Shown here in pieces: positions 51,165 to 60,645 of a stretch of 64,000 bases of DNA. Both the position numbers and the translations under genes were made by a program. The stretch is from Gracilibacillus salinarum (GTDB lineage Bacteria; Bacillota; Bacilli; Bacillales; Amphibacillaceae): contig NZ_CP095071.1 in the NCBI RefSeq assembly GCF_022919575.1, positions 4,536,001 through 4,600,000 on the forward strand. Direction: 5' to 3'. The stretch's first letter is position 1. Each line of letters opens with the position of its first letter. The notes below the pieces were generated by a model, which saw nothing but the letters and a program-made list of their open reading frames with translations, was not told the origin of the DNA and did no database searches.

Positions 51165-52175
51165 ATGAAATTAACTATACGAGAAATAGCAAAAATGGCA
51201 GGGGTTTCACCAGGAACTGTATCAAAAGTTATTAATCAAACAGGCAGCATTAGTCCGAATACAATACAAAAAGTAAAGCGAGTAATTGAAGATACTGGTT
51301 ATCAGCCGAGCTTTTCAGCGAAAGCGCTAGCAACGAAGAAATCGAATATGATCGGGCTGATTTATGCAGGGGAAGTACATGTAGAATTTAATCATCCTTT
51401 TTTTAATCAGGTCATCAATGCCTTTAAAAATTCGGTAGGGCAGCTCGGCTATGATATTCTCGTTTTTTCCAATCAGTCTTTTAATATTGGAAAAGAAGAT
51501 TATGTTGCTAGAGCGAAGCACTATCAGTTAGATGGATGTTTAATTATTGCAGGGGAACATATCGAGGAAGCCATTTATCAATTAGATCAAAGTGATATTC
51601 CTACTGTCGCAGTCGATTTAGAACTATCTGGTGATAAATCGAGCTATGTGATGGCAGATAATGAAAAGATATCGAGACAAGTAGTGGAATATTTTTATTT
51701 GAATGGTGTTCGTAAGGTCGCTTTTATTGGCGGTCAGGAAGATTCTGTGATTTCAAACGTACGAAAAGATGCTTTTGAACAGTCCATGAAGGATTACGGT
51801 ATGGATCTGCGGAAAGAGTGGATGAAGTATGGTAATTATTTTGAAGACAGTGGTTACCAGAAGATGAAGGAAATCATCGAGTCCGGTCAGATTCCTGATG
51901 CGGTTTATGCAGTCTCTGACATGATGGCTTTAGGTGTGATCAAAGCAATTAAGGAGGCAGGTTTCACGATTCCAAATGATATCAAAGTAATTGGTTGTGA
52001 TGATATTGAGGCATGCCGATACAGTGATCCTGCGTTGGCCACAGTCAAGCAGGATCAAGTGAAAATTGGCCGGCTGGCTGCAAACATTTTGCATGATTTG
52101 ATCTGTGAGCGAACGGTACAAAAAGCGGTATATGTAGATCCGGAACTGATCATTCGAAGATCGAGTGAAATGTAA
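51165..52175 (+). CDS. LacI-family transcriptional regulator of the third importer
   Basis: 336 residues. HTH IREIAKMAGVSPGTVSKVINQTG at the N-terminus, then a sugar-binding sensor with RKVAFIGGQEDSV, VIGCDDIEACRYSDPALATVKQD and LAANILHDLI. It is cotranscribed with the permeases (51 bases after), so it likely controls its own operon through the palindromes at 47672-47825, and perhaps the operon at 25205 through the identical site at 25094. Confidence 0.92.
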   Translation: MKLTIREIAKMAGVSPGTVSKVINQTGSISPNTIQKVKRVIEDTGYQPSFSAKALATKKSNMIGLIYAGEVHVEFNHPFFNQVINAFKNSVGQLGYDILVFSNQSFNIGKEDYVARAKHYQLDGCLIIAGEHIEEAIYQLDQSDIPTVAVDLELSGDKSSYVMADNEKISRQVVEYFYLNGVRKVAFIGGQEDSVISNVRKDAFEQSMKDYGMDLRKEWMKYGNYFEDSGYQKMKEIIESGQIPDAVYAVSDMMALGVIKAIKEAGFTIPNDIKVIGCDDIEACRYSDPALATVKQDQVKIGRLAANILHDLICERTVQKAVYVDPELIIRRSSEM

Positions 52176-52198
52176 TAAATTTCATGACGTGGACAGGT

Positions 52199-52250
52199 TT
52201 ATTATTTTAGAAAAAGGCAATAATGGTAACATCTAATTCTAAAATAATAA
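52199..52250. repeat. Perfect 14-bp inverted repeat between LacI and DUF624 genes
   Basis: TTATTATTTTAGAA (52199-52212) and TTCTAAAATAATAA (52237-52250), 24 bases apart. It is AT-rich and has no T-run, so it may be an operator or a weak mRNA hairpin. Confidence 0.5.
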
Positions 52251-52269
52251 AGAAAAAGTAGGTGATGAG

Positions 52270-52902
52270 ATGAATCAATCAGAGCCAATCTTTTTTAGGG
52301 TACTTAACGTCATAGCGGCATTCATTACCTTACAGCTGTTCTGGTTTTTCTTCTCTTTAGGGATTATTACGATAATTCCCGCAACCATTGCCATGTATGC
52401 GGTGGTCTTGGAATGGTCTAAGAATGGGATCGAACTCGGCATTTGTAAGACTTTTTTTCATTCCTTTAAATATTATTTCAGAAGAACGCTATTTTTGGGA
52501 TTATATGTAGGAGGAATAACGGTTATCCTTGCGCTAAATGCCAGCATATTACCAGCATTAACAGGTTCCCACCAACTTTTCATGCAAGCTGTCTGGTTGT
52601 TCGCGGCAAGCATTTTTCTCTTTATACTGCTTTCCATTATGCCATTAGTTGTGACTTCACATTTGAAAGGGTTAAAACTGTGGAAGCATGCTTGGATCGC
52701 GACTTTTACCATATTGCCCGATATTCTGCTTGTTGGTTCGATTGCGGTGGTCTTTGCAACGGTCAGCTTATATTTTCCAGTAGCAGCAGTGGCATTAATC
52801 AGTCTGTTTGCTTTCATTCATATGAACATATGGCAACGGGCAGTGAAGAAATTGCCACAAGACTTTTTGGATCAATGTTTATTAAAATACCGTTATCGTT
52901 AG
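52270..52902 (+). CDS. DUF624 (YesL-family) membrane protein
   Basis: 210 residues with about five helices; FFRVLNVIAAFITLQLFWFFFSLGIITIIPATIAMYAVVLEW is the standard DUF624 opening. AGGTGATG precedes the ATG. Last gene of the third importer operon. The first DUF624 gene (11640) sits with YesMN; both positions link the family to oligosaccharide uptake, role unknown. Confidence 0.85.
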   Translation: MNQSEPIFFRVLNVIAAFITLQLFWFFFSLGIITIIPATIAMYAVVLEWSKNGIELGICKTFFHSFKYYFRRTLFLGLYVGGITVILALNASILPALTGSHQLFMQAVWLFAASIFLFILLSIMPLVVTSHLKGLKLWKHAWIATFTILPDILLVGSIAVVFATVSLYFPVAAVALISLFAFIHMNIWQRAVKKLPQDFLDQCLLKYRYR

Positions 52903-52903
52903 A

Positions 52904-52931
52904 AGCTTCTCATCGTGAGGAGCTTTTTTTA
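52904..52931 (+). terminator. Terminator after the DUF624 gene
   Basis: AGCTTCTCA (52905-52913) pairs with TGAGGAGCT (52915-52923), with an eight-base T-run. The tag AGGTAAGAAAGCATAAAAG follows at 52933. Confidence 0.9.
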
Positions 52932-53101
52932 CAGGTAAGAAAGCATAAAAGTATAGTGATAGAAGAAATCAATGCCGAATAAGAAGATGGGTTCTTATAA
53001 TATGGATTATGTCAAGGCTGTATTGCCGAATGCTCATTTTGATATAGATTATCTGCTTAGCAAAGCTCCGGAAATAGGCTCCGCGTCCTGTGGGCACGAC
53101 T

Positions 53102-53680
53102 CATAGCCGTCAAGTTAAGGAAAAGAGAAAAGAGAGCTTAAACTGTCTTACATGTTCGGCTATCATATAATACTTTCTTATGGACAGTTGAAAAGAAAAA
53201 GAACAAAAGTTGTCCATAAGAATGGATCTTATGGACAGTTGAAAAGAGAAAGAGTAAAAGTTGTCCATAAGAATGGATCTTATGGACACTTGAAAAGAGA
53301 AAGAGCAAAAGTTGTCTATAAGAATGAATCTTATGGACAGTTGAAAAGAGAAAGAGCAAAATTTGTCTATAAGAATGAGTCTTATGGACAGTTGAAAAGA
53401 GAAAGAGCAAAAGTTGTCTATAAGAATGAATCTTATGGACAGTTGAAAAGGAAAAGGGCAAAATTTGTCCATAAGAATCAAAAATATAACCACTCAAGGA
53501 TATCAAAAGGACTCTTGTGGTCAAAAATCCGATTTCTTGTGCCAATACTTCAGGAACAGCTATTATAAATGATATCTTACACTCAACTCACAAAGAATCA
53601 CTGACATAGATAACTTGTATTCATTACGGCAACATATTCACTTTTCTTTTTAAAAGCATTACCTTAACTTGACGGCTATG
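53102..53680. mobile_element. 579-bp IS231-ended cassette without transposase, six 51-bp repeats
   Basis: Ends CATAGCCGTCAAGTTAAGG on both sides, in inverted orientation. The flanking GGGCACGACT is duplicated exactly at 53092-53101 and 53681-53690, a 10-bp target duplication. The non-repeat parts are nearly the same as in the cassette at 33135-33511 turned round; the 202-bp length difference is almost exactly four 51-bp units. No transposase. Frames open across the array because 51 is a multiple of three, but none has a ribosome binding site. Confidence 0.88.
53177..53482. repeat. Six tandem 51-bp palindromic repeats
   Basis: Units start at 53177, 53228, 53279, 53330, 53381 and 53432. Each begins CTTATGGACA and ends TGTCCATAAG or TGTCTATAAG, so every unit can fold as a hairpin of about 10 bp around a purine-rich loop (GTTGAAAAGAGAAAGAGCAA). 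There are no unique spacers. Confidence 0.92.
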
Positions 53681-54050
53681 GGGCACGACTCAGCTAGGCT
53701 ACTACTTGAATTACTTCCTTGCTGCCTTGTACCGAGGCAGCTCACTTCGAAGCGATACTTTCAGACGCAGGCACAAACTAAATGGATCTTCAGCTCGCGC
53801 TGATTCCACGGGAGTCTTAGCTTATTTCCTACGTTTTAGGGAAGTGCTACAACGTATGGAACAGCAAAAAGCAGTCGTGCTAGCACTGTATTTCATCAAT
53901 TATGGTGTGAATCTTGCAGATAGTGCTTCATATCCTAGCTGTTGCATAAATTGTGGAGCGGTATCTCAGCACATGAATCATTTCAAAATTATCACTATGC
54001 TAGCTAACACAATCAGAATGAAAGTTAGTGTTTGAAAAGGTTGTAGAGTG

Positions 54051-54782
54051 TCATTTTTCTGCTAGTTGCCGGATTGCCTGAATTAATTGTAATGCTTCAT
54101 CGTTATCTCCGTGCACACAGACGGTATCTGCTTCGATATGTCTGACTATTCCGGAAATCGTTCGAATTGTGCCATTATGAATAATTGTTTCCAATTGTTT
54201 GAGCATTTTGTCGGTGTCGTGTATCACGGCATTTGGTTGCGTTCTAGATGTTAAGCTGCCATCATCCTGATAAGTGCGGTCTGCGAATACTTCATTTGCT
54301 ACCTTTAATCCCTTTGCTTTCCCAGCTTTTATTAATGCACTTCCGGAGAGGCCAACTAACGTTAAAGAAGGATCTAAATCATACACAGCTTGTGCAATGG
54401 CTATCGCTAAATCTTTGTTTTTACATGCCTGATTATAGAGTGCACCATGCGGTTTTACATGTTCAAGGCGAACGTCGTTGGCATCTGTAAAGCCTTTTAG
54501 CGCACCGACTTGATAAATGATCAGGTCATAGACTTCTTCTGGTGAGAGTTTCATTTCCCTTCGACCAAATCCTTGCAAATCAGCAAAACCTGGATGTGCG
54601 CCGATCTGAACATCATGCTCTTTTGCTAACAGGACTGTTTGATTCATGACATGAGGATCTCCGGCATGGAAGCCGCAAGCTATATTTACGGCATCGACAA
54701 GTGGAATGATTGCCTTATCATTACCCAATTGATATAAGCCATAACTTTCTCCTAGATCACAATTTAGTAACAGTTTCTTCAT
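54051..54782 (-). CDS. pxpA: 5-oxoprolinase subunit A (LamB/YcsF family)
   Basis: 244 residues. LLLNCDLGESYG and NIACGFHAGDP are the LamB_YcsF signature, and VRLEHVKPHGALYNQ and EVFADRTYQDDGSLTSRTQPNAVI follow. With PxpB and PxpC it forms the ATP-dependent 5-oxoprolinase that opens pyroglutamate to glutamate. Its ATG shares the A of the pxpC stop codon (TGATG), giving tight coupling. The upstream in-frame start would overlap pxpC by 18 more bases. Confidence 0.93.
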   Translation of the reverse strand: MKKLLLNCDLGESYGLYQLGNDKAIIPLVDAVNIACGFHAGDPHVMNQTVLLAKEHDVQIGAHPGFADLQGFGRREMKLSPEEVYDLIIYQVGALKGFTDANDVRLEHVKPHGALYNQACKNKDLAIAIAQAVYDLDPSLTLVGLSGSALIKAGKAKGLKVANEVFADRTYQDDGSLTSRTQPNAVIHDTDKMLKQLETIIHNGTIRTISGIVRHIEADTVCVHGDNDEALQLIQAIRQLAEK

Positions 54783-55741
54783 CAGTAAATCTCTCCCCAT
54801 TTTTCCTTTGTAAACAGTTGGATGCGTTTCACATTTTCTTCTCTTTCAGTCAACAGCGAAAGTGCTTCCTCTAGTGTTATTTTTTGAAATGTGAAAGGTT
54901 GACCGGGTCTGATTTGACTAACTTTTCCCAAATCCACCTTTGCTACCTGGCCAATCTTCGGATATCCTCCTGTAGGCTGACCATCTGCCATTAAGATAAT
55001 AGGTAAACCATTTGGTGGAACCTGGATTGAACCATATGCCGTAGCCTCTGTTAATAACTGTTTCTCATGGATTTGTTCAAGTGGAGTACCTTCCAGCCGA
55101 TATCCCATTCGATTGGATTGGGTAGATAATGTCCAATCTCTTGACTCGAGTTGATCGGATTCAAACCATTCGGCTTGTGCTCCTTCGAGATAACGGATCA
55201 CTTTATCCGGTTGACTGATATATTCAAACATCGCTGAGCGTATTCCCCAATGTAAGGGCGACGGTAATTGATGTGCTTGGCAGAGTGGTAACACATCTCC
55301 TACTGCAAGCTTTCTGCCCAGTATACCATCGATATCCGCCCGTACCACGGTGCTTTTGCTTCCAAGGATTTCTAGAATATCAAATCCATCTTTTACTGCA
55401 AGATAAGCGAATCCACCTGTTTTGACCGTCCGAAATTGAAGGGTATCACCAGCTTTAATGGAAACAGGCTGGTACATTGGTAATGGTTGATCATTTAAGT
55501 TTGCAGACATATCCGCTCCTGTTACTGCAATAATTGCATTTTGATGAAATGTCAGTGTTGGGCCGACATACCCCATTTCCAATACAGCTAGATTTGCTTC
55601 ATTATTTAGTAAAAGGTTAGCGATTTTTGCTGCAAAATCGTCCATCGCTCCACTAACAGGAAACCCGTAAGATTGATATCCAAGTCTGCCTTGATCTTGA
55701 ATCGTCGTATGTAGCCCTTGTTCAATTATTTCAATCGACAT
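54782..55741 (-). CDS. pxpC: 5-oxoprolinase subunit C (biotin-dependent carboxyltransferase-like, KipA type)
   Basis: 319 residues; IEIIEQGLHTTIQDQGRLGYQSYGFPVSGAMDDFAA is the AHS2 (allophanate hydrolase subunit 2-like) start, and TGGYPKIGQVAKVDLGKVSQIRPG the C-terminal signature. The second ATG (55741) is preferred since AGGAG is too close to the first (55747). Overlaps the end of pxpB. Confidence 0.92.
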   Translation of the reverse strand: MSIEIIEQGLHTTIQDQGRLGYQSYGFPVSGAMDDFAAKIANLLLNNEANLAVLEMGYVGPTLTFHQNAIIAVTGADMSANLNDQPLPMYQPVSIKAGDTLQFRTVKTGGFAYLAVKDGFDILEILGSKSTVVRADIDGILGRKLAVGDVLPLCQAHQLPSPLHWGIRSAMFEYISQPDKVIRYLEGAQAEWFESDQLESRDWTLSTQSNRMGYRLEGTPLEQIHEKQLLTEATAYGSIQVPPNGLPIILMADGQPTGGYPKIGQVAKVDLGKVSQIRPGQPFTFQKITLEEALSLLTEREENVKRIQLFTKEKWGEIY

Positions 55742-56420
55742 ATGCATGCTGCTCCTTTTTCATGATTTGTTCGAACTCTGTCAGCGTGACGGGATAGAAC
55801 GAAAGCCGATCACCTGCTTGAAAAAGCGTTGGCTTGTCCGCTTGTAATGGCAAAAGATTTATCGGAGTTCGTCCAATTATTTGCCATCCTCCGGGAGATG
55901 AGCTTGGGTATATACCTGTTTGTGAACCGGCAATTCCTACTGAGCCTGCTGGAACATGTAGTCTAGGTTCGTCTTTTCTAGGTGTTGCAAGTTGCTCGTT
56001 CATCCCTGATAAGAAGGGAAAGCCAGGAGAAAAGCCTAAAAATGCTACTTTATATACAGGTTCACTATGTAAGGCAATCAATGTTTTTAAAGAAGAGGTA
56101 TGGTACCCTAACACGTCATCCAGATCAGGTGCCAATGTGCGGTCATAACAGACTGGTATATGATGAAGTTTTCCTTCTGTTTGCGGACAGGAGGCAGCAT
56201 TTTCTATCAATGATTGGACGTTTTTCTTCATCAGATGGTGGCTGGTTACGAAAGGGTTGAAATAGATCGTCATGGTAGCATACCCTATTACAACTTCGTT
56301 TATCGCTAAAGATGGATCATCTTCCAACAGATGTTTATACATATGTAATGGTTCTGAACGGCCGATAGAAAATGGGAACGTTACAAGCAGTGCGCTTTCT
56401 GAGATTGATTGAAATAACAC
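55731..56420 (-). CDS. pxpB: 5-oxoprolinase subunit B (KipI type)
   Basis: 229 residues of AHS1 type: VAFLGFSPGFPFLSGMNEQLATPRKDEPRLHVPAGSVGIAGSQTGIYPSSSPGGWQIIGRTP (shown in three stretches of the protein from about residue 115) is the family core. GTG start 56420 with AAAGGGGA. First gene of the pxpB-pxpC-pxpA operon, which is transcribed leftward. Confidence 0.93.
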   Translation of the reverse strand: MLFQSISESALLVTFPFSIGRSEPLHMYKHLLEDDPSLAINEVVIGYATMTIYFNPFVTSHHLMKKNVQSLIENAASCPQTEGKLHHIPVCYDRTLAPDLDDVLGYHTSSLKTLIALHSEPVYKVAFLGFSPGFPFLSGMNEQLATPRKDEPRLHVPAGSVGIAGSQTGIYPSSSPGGWQIIGRTPINLLPLQADKPTLFQAGDRLSFYPVTLTEFEQIMKKEQHAYVD

Positions 56421-56585
56421 GGTGATTCCCCTTTCTTTACAAAAATGTTCTATCTCTTATTGTAGCCGATTTTATCCTTTCATGAAAACAATCAAAAACA
56501 AAGGACTTTTTTACTATACTAATACTGGCGAAAAATGATAATATAGTTGTATATATAAAGACGTATCGTAATTTAGGGGATAATG

Positions 56586-58313
56586 ATGAAAAACAAAGCG
56601 AAAAGACAACCACGCCGTTTTCGTTTGAAAAACATGAAAATCGGTAGGAAATATGGCCTGATTCAGACGATCATCCTGTTATTGTTTCTGGGGGCTACTA
56701 TTTATGTGTCGATGTTATTGCAGACGTTAAATAGTAACATGGATGTAATGAGAGATGAGGCCGAACGTGTCGCAACTGTAACAGAGTTAGATGCCTTAAT
56801 CAGGGAAAAAGGCGAAAAAATATACGAATATATGTATCAGCCGGACAAGTCGATCGTAGATACTTTTACAGAAGTAGACAAACAGACTATGGAGCTGAGA
56901 AATTCATTGCAACCATCGATGGATACTGCTGAGGAATTAGAACTTTTCAACACGATTGCTGAAATGGATGACCAAATCTCCACTAACTTCCAGAAAATAG
57001 TTGACTATCACAATGAGGGATCAGATAATAATGCTCGTATTTATGCCGATCAGGCAGGCTATTATCAGTCAATCACCGTAGAAAATATTGCTAAGTTGAA
57101 AGAAATAGCCGATCAAACGCAAGCAACGGCAATCCAACATGTGAACGAAGATAAAGAAGAAGTGTTGTATACCTTAATAATATCATTTGCAGTTGCATTT
57201 ATTGTTGGATTTGTTTTGTTTATCATCATGAATCGACATATTTCCCGCAATATCCAACAAGTCATCTCTATAAGTAATCAAATTGCAGCGGGAGATCTAC
57301 GAGCAGCAACGGTTGCCTATGATGGCAAGGATGAAATTGGTCAACTCGCCCAAAGTGTGAACAGACTCGGAGATAACCTCCGTCAAATTGTTTCGAAAGT
57401 AGCAACGGTTTCTGATACTGTATCTCAACAGAGTGAAGTCCTATCTCATTCCGCTGGGGAAGTCAGAACAGGTACAGAACAGATAGCTTCCACGATGCAG
57501 GAATTGGCTTCAGGAAGCGAAACACAGGCAAATCATGCGGGAAGTGTTGCTGCCAAGATGAATGATTTTTCTTTAAAGGTGCAGGAAGCCAATGAAAATG
57601 GTCGTCATATTGAATCATCCTCTACTGGTGTTCTGACCATGACGAAAGATGGGCAGCAAATGATGGAATCTTCTGTTCAACAGATGGGGCGCGTTCATTC
57701 GATTGTACAAGCATCTGTTGAGAAAGTAAGAGGTCTTGACGTTCAAACGAAAGAAATTTCACAGTTAGTCGCTGTCATTAAGGATATAGCAGAACAAACC
57801 AATTTATTAGCATTAAACGCAGCGATTGAATCTGCACGTGCAGGCGAGCATGGAAAAGGTTTTGCTGTTGTAGCAGATGAAGTAAGAAAATTAGCCGAAC
57901 AAGTAGCGCATTCGGTTACCGATATAACGACGATCGTGAACACTATCCAAGCAGAATCATCTAATGTTACCAATTCATTAGAGGAAGGCTATAGTGAAGT
58001 TACAGCTGGTTCGGAGCAAATCAAACAAACGGGTTCGACCTTTGAACAAATCAATGCAGCGGTTAGTGAAATGGTAGATACCATTCGCACTGTAACAACT
58101 AATCTTTCTGATATGACATCAAGCAGTGAACAAATTAATATCGCAGTAGAAGAAATAGCGTCTATTTCGGAAGAATCAGCAGCAGGGGTCGAACAGACAT
58201 CCGCATCCGCGCAACAAGCAAGCAGTGCAATGGAAGAAGTCTCAGTAAATTCGAAAGATTTATCATTACTTGCTGAGGAGTTAAATGAAGCGGTGAAACA
58301 GTTTAAGCTGTAA
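56586..58313 (+). CDS. Methyl-accepting chemotaxis protein
   Basis: 575 residues. Basic N-terminus, helix 1 (about 25-45), a four-helix-bundle extracellular sensor of about 155 residues, helix 2 (about 197-218), HAMP (about 219-272) and the cytoplasmic signalling domain with the hairpin-tip segment [39 protein letters not shown] (residues about 400-440). ATG 56586 is better spaced from AGGGG than ATG 56583. Ligand unknown. TATA-rich promoter lies upstream of 56583. Confidence 0.93.
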   Translation: MKNKAKRQPRRFRLKNMKIGRKYGLIQTIILLLFLGATIYVSMLLQTLNSNMDVMRDEAERVATVTELDALIREKGEKIYEYMYQPDKSIVDTFTEVDKQTMELRNSLQPSMDTAEELELFNTIAEMDDQISTNFQKIVDYHNEGSDNNARIYADQAGYYQSITVENIAKLKEIADQTQATAIQHVNEDKEEVLYTLIISFAVAFIVGFVLFIIMNRHISRNIQQVISISNQIAAGDLRAATVAYDGKDEIGQLAQSVNRLGDNLRQIVSKVATVSDTVSQQSEVLSHSAGEVRTGTEQIASTMQELASGSETQANHAGSVAAKMNDFSLKVQEANENGRHIESSSTGVLTMTKDGQQMMESSVQQMGRVHSIVQASVEKVRGLDVQTKEISQLVAVIKDIAEQTNLLALNAAIESARAGEHGKGFAVVADEVRKLAEQVAHSVTDITTIVNTIQAESSNVTNSLEEGYSEVTAGSEQIKQTGSTFEQINAAVSEMVDTIRTVTTNLSDMTSSSEQINIAVEEIASISEESAAGVEQTSASAQQASSAMEEVSVNSKDLSLLAEELNEAVKQFKL

Positions 58314-58322
58314 TCATCATAA

Positions 58323-58361
58323 GAAAGAGCACTCCAAAATAAAATGGTGTGCTCTTTCTTT
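58323..58361 (+). terminator. Terminator after the chemotaxis receptor gene
   Basis: GAAAGAGCACTCCA (58323-58336) pairs with TGGTGTGCTCTTTC (58345-58358), short T-run. The best example of the tag, AGTCAAGAAAGTATAAAAA, follows at 58362. Confidence 0.8.
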
Positions 58362-58906
58362 AGTCAAGAAAGTATAAAAATGCAGTCACAGCAGTAATCA
58401 TATTGAACATGAAGTTTTGTTCCTATAATATGGATTATGTAAACTAGCAGCTTAGTGGTCATTTTGAAAAATTATGTGTGGTATGATACCGCTCCGCCCA
58501 ACCACTCCGCGTCCTGCGGGGCACGGCTGGAGCTAACTTTGTGAAGAATAACGCTTCACAAAGTGGATCTCCAGCACCTGCACAATCCCGCGGGAGTCTC
58601 CGTGGTTGGCCTACGCTGATGTATAGCTCCACAATTTATGCGACAGCTAGGATATGAAGCACTATCTGCAAGATTCACACCATAATTGATGAGATACATT
58701 CCTAGCACGACTGCTTTTTGCTGTTACATAATTTGTAGCACTTCCCTCAAGCGTAGGAAATAGGCGGAGACTCCCGTGGAATCAGCGCGAGCTGAAGATC
58801 CACTTCATTTGTGCCTGTGTCTGCAAGCATTGCTTCGAAGTAAGCTTCCTCGGCACAAGGCAGCAAAGAAGCATTTACAAGTAGTAGCCTAGCTGAAGCC
58901 GTTCCC

Positions 58907-60479
58907 CATAGCCGTCAAGCTAAGAAAAAACAAAAAAACCTTCATAAATTAATCTGTTATTTTAAAACAATTTTTTAAATATATTTCCAGTTATTAGCGT
59001 TTGGATGCACGGGTAACTTATCCTGTTTTTTAAATTTTTCTATGCCATATGAAATGTTTTTTTGTATGTTTTATATAGAATATCTCTCATACTCTTTTGC
59101 TGATTTCGCCGTTCTTTTTCACCATGCTTACAAATATTTTCATAGATGTTTTTTATGATACTTTGAAGGTAAGAAAAGCTAAAAATGGGTCGATCTTTTG
59201 CGCTTATAATAGCGTTTTTCGCTTCATCAATACACTTGTACTCACTCGCCTCAAACGCCTTCTCTTGATAAAGATAATTACGACACTGAAACGCGATCAT
59301 AGAAGAAAGCAGGATATGAATGAGGGTACCATATAAATGGCATTCGAATCGCTCTGATTTTACGGCCCGCACATCATCTATGTCAAATAGAGATTTCCAC
59401 GTTTTAAACAGAATCTCGATTTGCCAACGTAATGAATAAATAGGATAGAGATCTTGCGCATCCAATTGTTCCTGTGTTACATTGGTGGCAAGGATTTGAA
59501 TATGAGTTCTTTTGTTGGCAGATGGGGTTTTGGCCCCTTTCTGCCTTCTTCTTTTTAAATAAACCTCTCGTTGACGTTGCTCTTTCTTGGTTAGTTTCTG
59601 CACAACCACTCGTGATAGACAGGTATTCTTGCCTTTCTTCCCGATTTGAATCCACCCATAATCGATTCTTTCTCCTGGCTTCAAGTGCTCGCCATCTTCT
59701 TCTGGATGTAGTTTAACCTTTTCTCCTTCTTCATTCCACGTCCAAAACGTCTGATTAGCTGGCACTCGTGTGATATAATATCCTTGATTTTTGTCTATAT
59801 TTTTCAGGTGTTCCCCTGAAAAATAACCCAAGTCTCGTAGGACAAGGTCTCCTTTCTCAATGGTTTCTTCTAATTCACGTGCTGCTTCTTGATCACTGTC
59901 CATTAAATCATATAATAATGCATGCATAAATCTCCCTTGATACAGTTCATATTCCAATTGTATTTTGGTGCCATCTGGATAAGAAGAATCATGCTTAGGC
60001 GTGCTAATAGAGGTAGCATCCAATATACGTATGCGGGAAAATAAACGATCCAAATCGAATGGAATGCTCACCAGATTTTGTTGGGCAGCTAATTGAAAAA
60101 ACATTTCTCGTAAAAAGACAACACTTTCCTTGGTAAAACGTTGGTCTAATGCTTGTTTCGACAATTGTGTGCCTGATGATAATCGCGACATGGCTGAACA
60201 TAAGTCACGCAAACTACTCCCGCCAAATGTTTGATTCAAAAACGCACTGATAATTAAAAATTCTTCCGCTTTTAATTTACCTTGTCGTTCTATGAAACCC
60301 GTTTTTCGCGCTAACTCCCGAATTTTTGATACAGATAACACTTTATGTATTGCTTCAACAAATGGCTGTATAACTTTCGTAAATGACATAGAAAGATCCC
60401 TCCATCTAGTATATTCCGTCCGTTAGAGTACAGCATTTTTCGTTTTTCGAAAACCATAATGCTTAGCTTGACGGCTATG
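58907..60479 (-). mobile_element. Complete IS231-like (IS4 family) insertion sequence, 1573 bp
   Basis: Perfect 18-bp terminal inverted repeats CATAGCCGTCAAGCTAAG (58907-58924 and 60462-60479). Exact 10-bp target duplication AGCCGTTCCC at 58897-58906 and 60480-60489. One intact transposase gene on the minus strand. End sequence, length and duplication size fit the IS231 group, whose members have CATxxCxxTCAAxxTAAG-type ends and 10-12-bp duplications. It appears intact and recently inserted. Confidence 0.93.
59040..60389 (-). CDS. IS4-family (IS231 group) transposase
   Basis: 449 residues with a complete DDE active site: Asp124 in RILDATSIS, Asp186 in LVLRDLGYFSG, and the YREK signature Tyr318, Arg321, Glu325 and Lys332 in YSLRWQIEILFKTWK. 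No frameshift or stop. AGGGATC-type site (GGAGGGATC on the minus strand) precedes the ATG. It would also recognise the ends of the cassettes at 33135 and 53102. Confidence 0.93.
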   Translation of the reverse strand: MSFTKVIQPFVEAIHKVLSVSKIRELARKTGFIERQGKLKAEEFLIISAFLNQTFGGSSLRDLCSAMSRLSSGTQLSKQALDQRFTKESVVFLREMFFQLAAQQNLVSIPFDLDRLFSRIRILDATSISTPKHDSSYPDGTKIQLEYELYQGRFMHALLYDLMDSDQEAARELEETIEKGDLVLRDLGYFSGEHLKNIDKNQGYYITRVPANQTFWTWNEEGEKVKLHPEEDGEHLKPGERIDYGWIQIGKKGKNTCLSRVVVQKLTKKEQRQREVYLKRRRQKGAKTPSANKRTHIQILATNVTQEQLDAQDLYPIYSLRWQIEILFKTWKSLFDIDDVRAVKSERFECHLYGTLIHILLSSMIAFQCRNYLYQEKAFEASEYKCIDEAKNAIISAKDRPIFSFSYLQSIIKNIYENICKHGEKERRNQQKSMRDILYKTYKKTFHMA

Positions 60480-60645
60480 AGCCGTTCCCACAGGACGCGG
60501 AGCCTATTTCCGGAGCTTTGCTAAGTAGATAAAATATTTCAAAATGACCACTATGTCAGACAGTTCTACTTTACATCACCCATATTACAGGAAATCGTAT
60601 ATTACTTAGATTAATTAGGACCGAGCGGGTTATGCCCAGTTTTTC

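Larger units (their letters stand above)
52992..54025 (-). mobile_element. Palindromic TIR element, copy R6 (reverse), interrupted by a cassette; right end eroded
   Basis: Left terminal repeat 52992-53012 differs at one base from the consensus. Arm A comes first and is split at GGGCACGACT by the cassette 53102-53680. After it come the long apical module (53690-53790) and TTCCACGGGAGTCT. Arm B has been lost, and the right end (about 54005-54025) is badly worn. Without cassette about 445 bp remain. Confidence 0.75.
58420..60593 (+). mobile_element. Palindromic TIR element, copy R7 (forward), interrupted by an IS231-like element
   Basis: Left repeat 58420-58440 and right repeat 60573-60593 (three changes). 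Arm B (about 58497-58610) has the short apex CTTTGTGAAG / CTTCACAAAG; arm A is split by the IS at AGCCGTTCCC, the same site (on the other strand) as hit in copies R4 and R6. Removing the IS and one target copy leaves 591 bp, the normal length. 60594-60645 holds the TTAGGACCGAGCGGGTTATG flank also seen at 34065. Confidence 0.85.

Noticed and set aside
53177..53482. CRISPR array
   Set aside because: Units are contiguous 51-mers with no unique spacers, and no cas genes are nearby. The same applies to the 52-bp array at 13825-14188.
53152..53568. 138-codon open frame with SYGQLKRERAKVVYKNE repeats (and overlapping frames on the other strand)
   Set aside because: 51 is a multiple of three, so tandem copying keeps several frames open on both strands. 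No ribosome site; it lies in a cassette whose repeat number varies.
59097..59716. Plus-strand frames inside the IS
   Set aside because: Shadows of the intact transposase gene on the minus strand.
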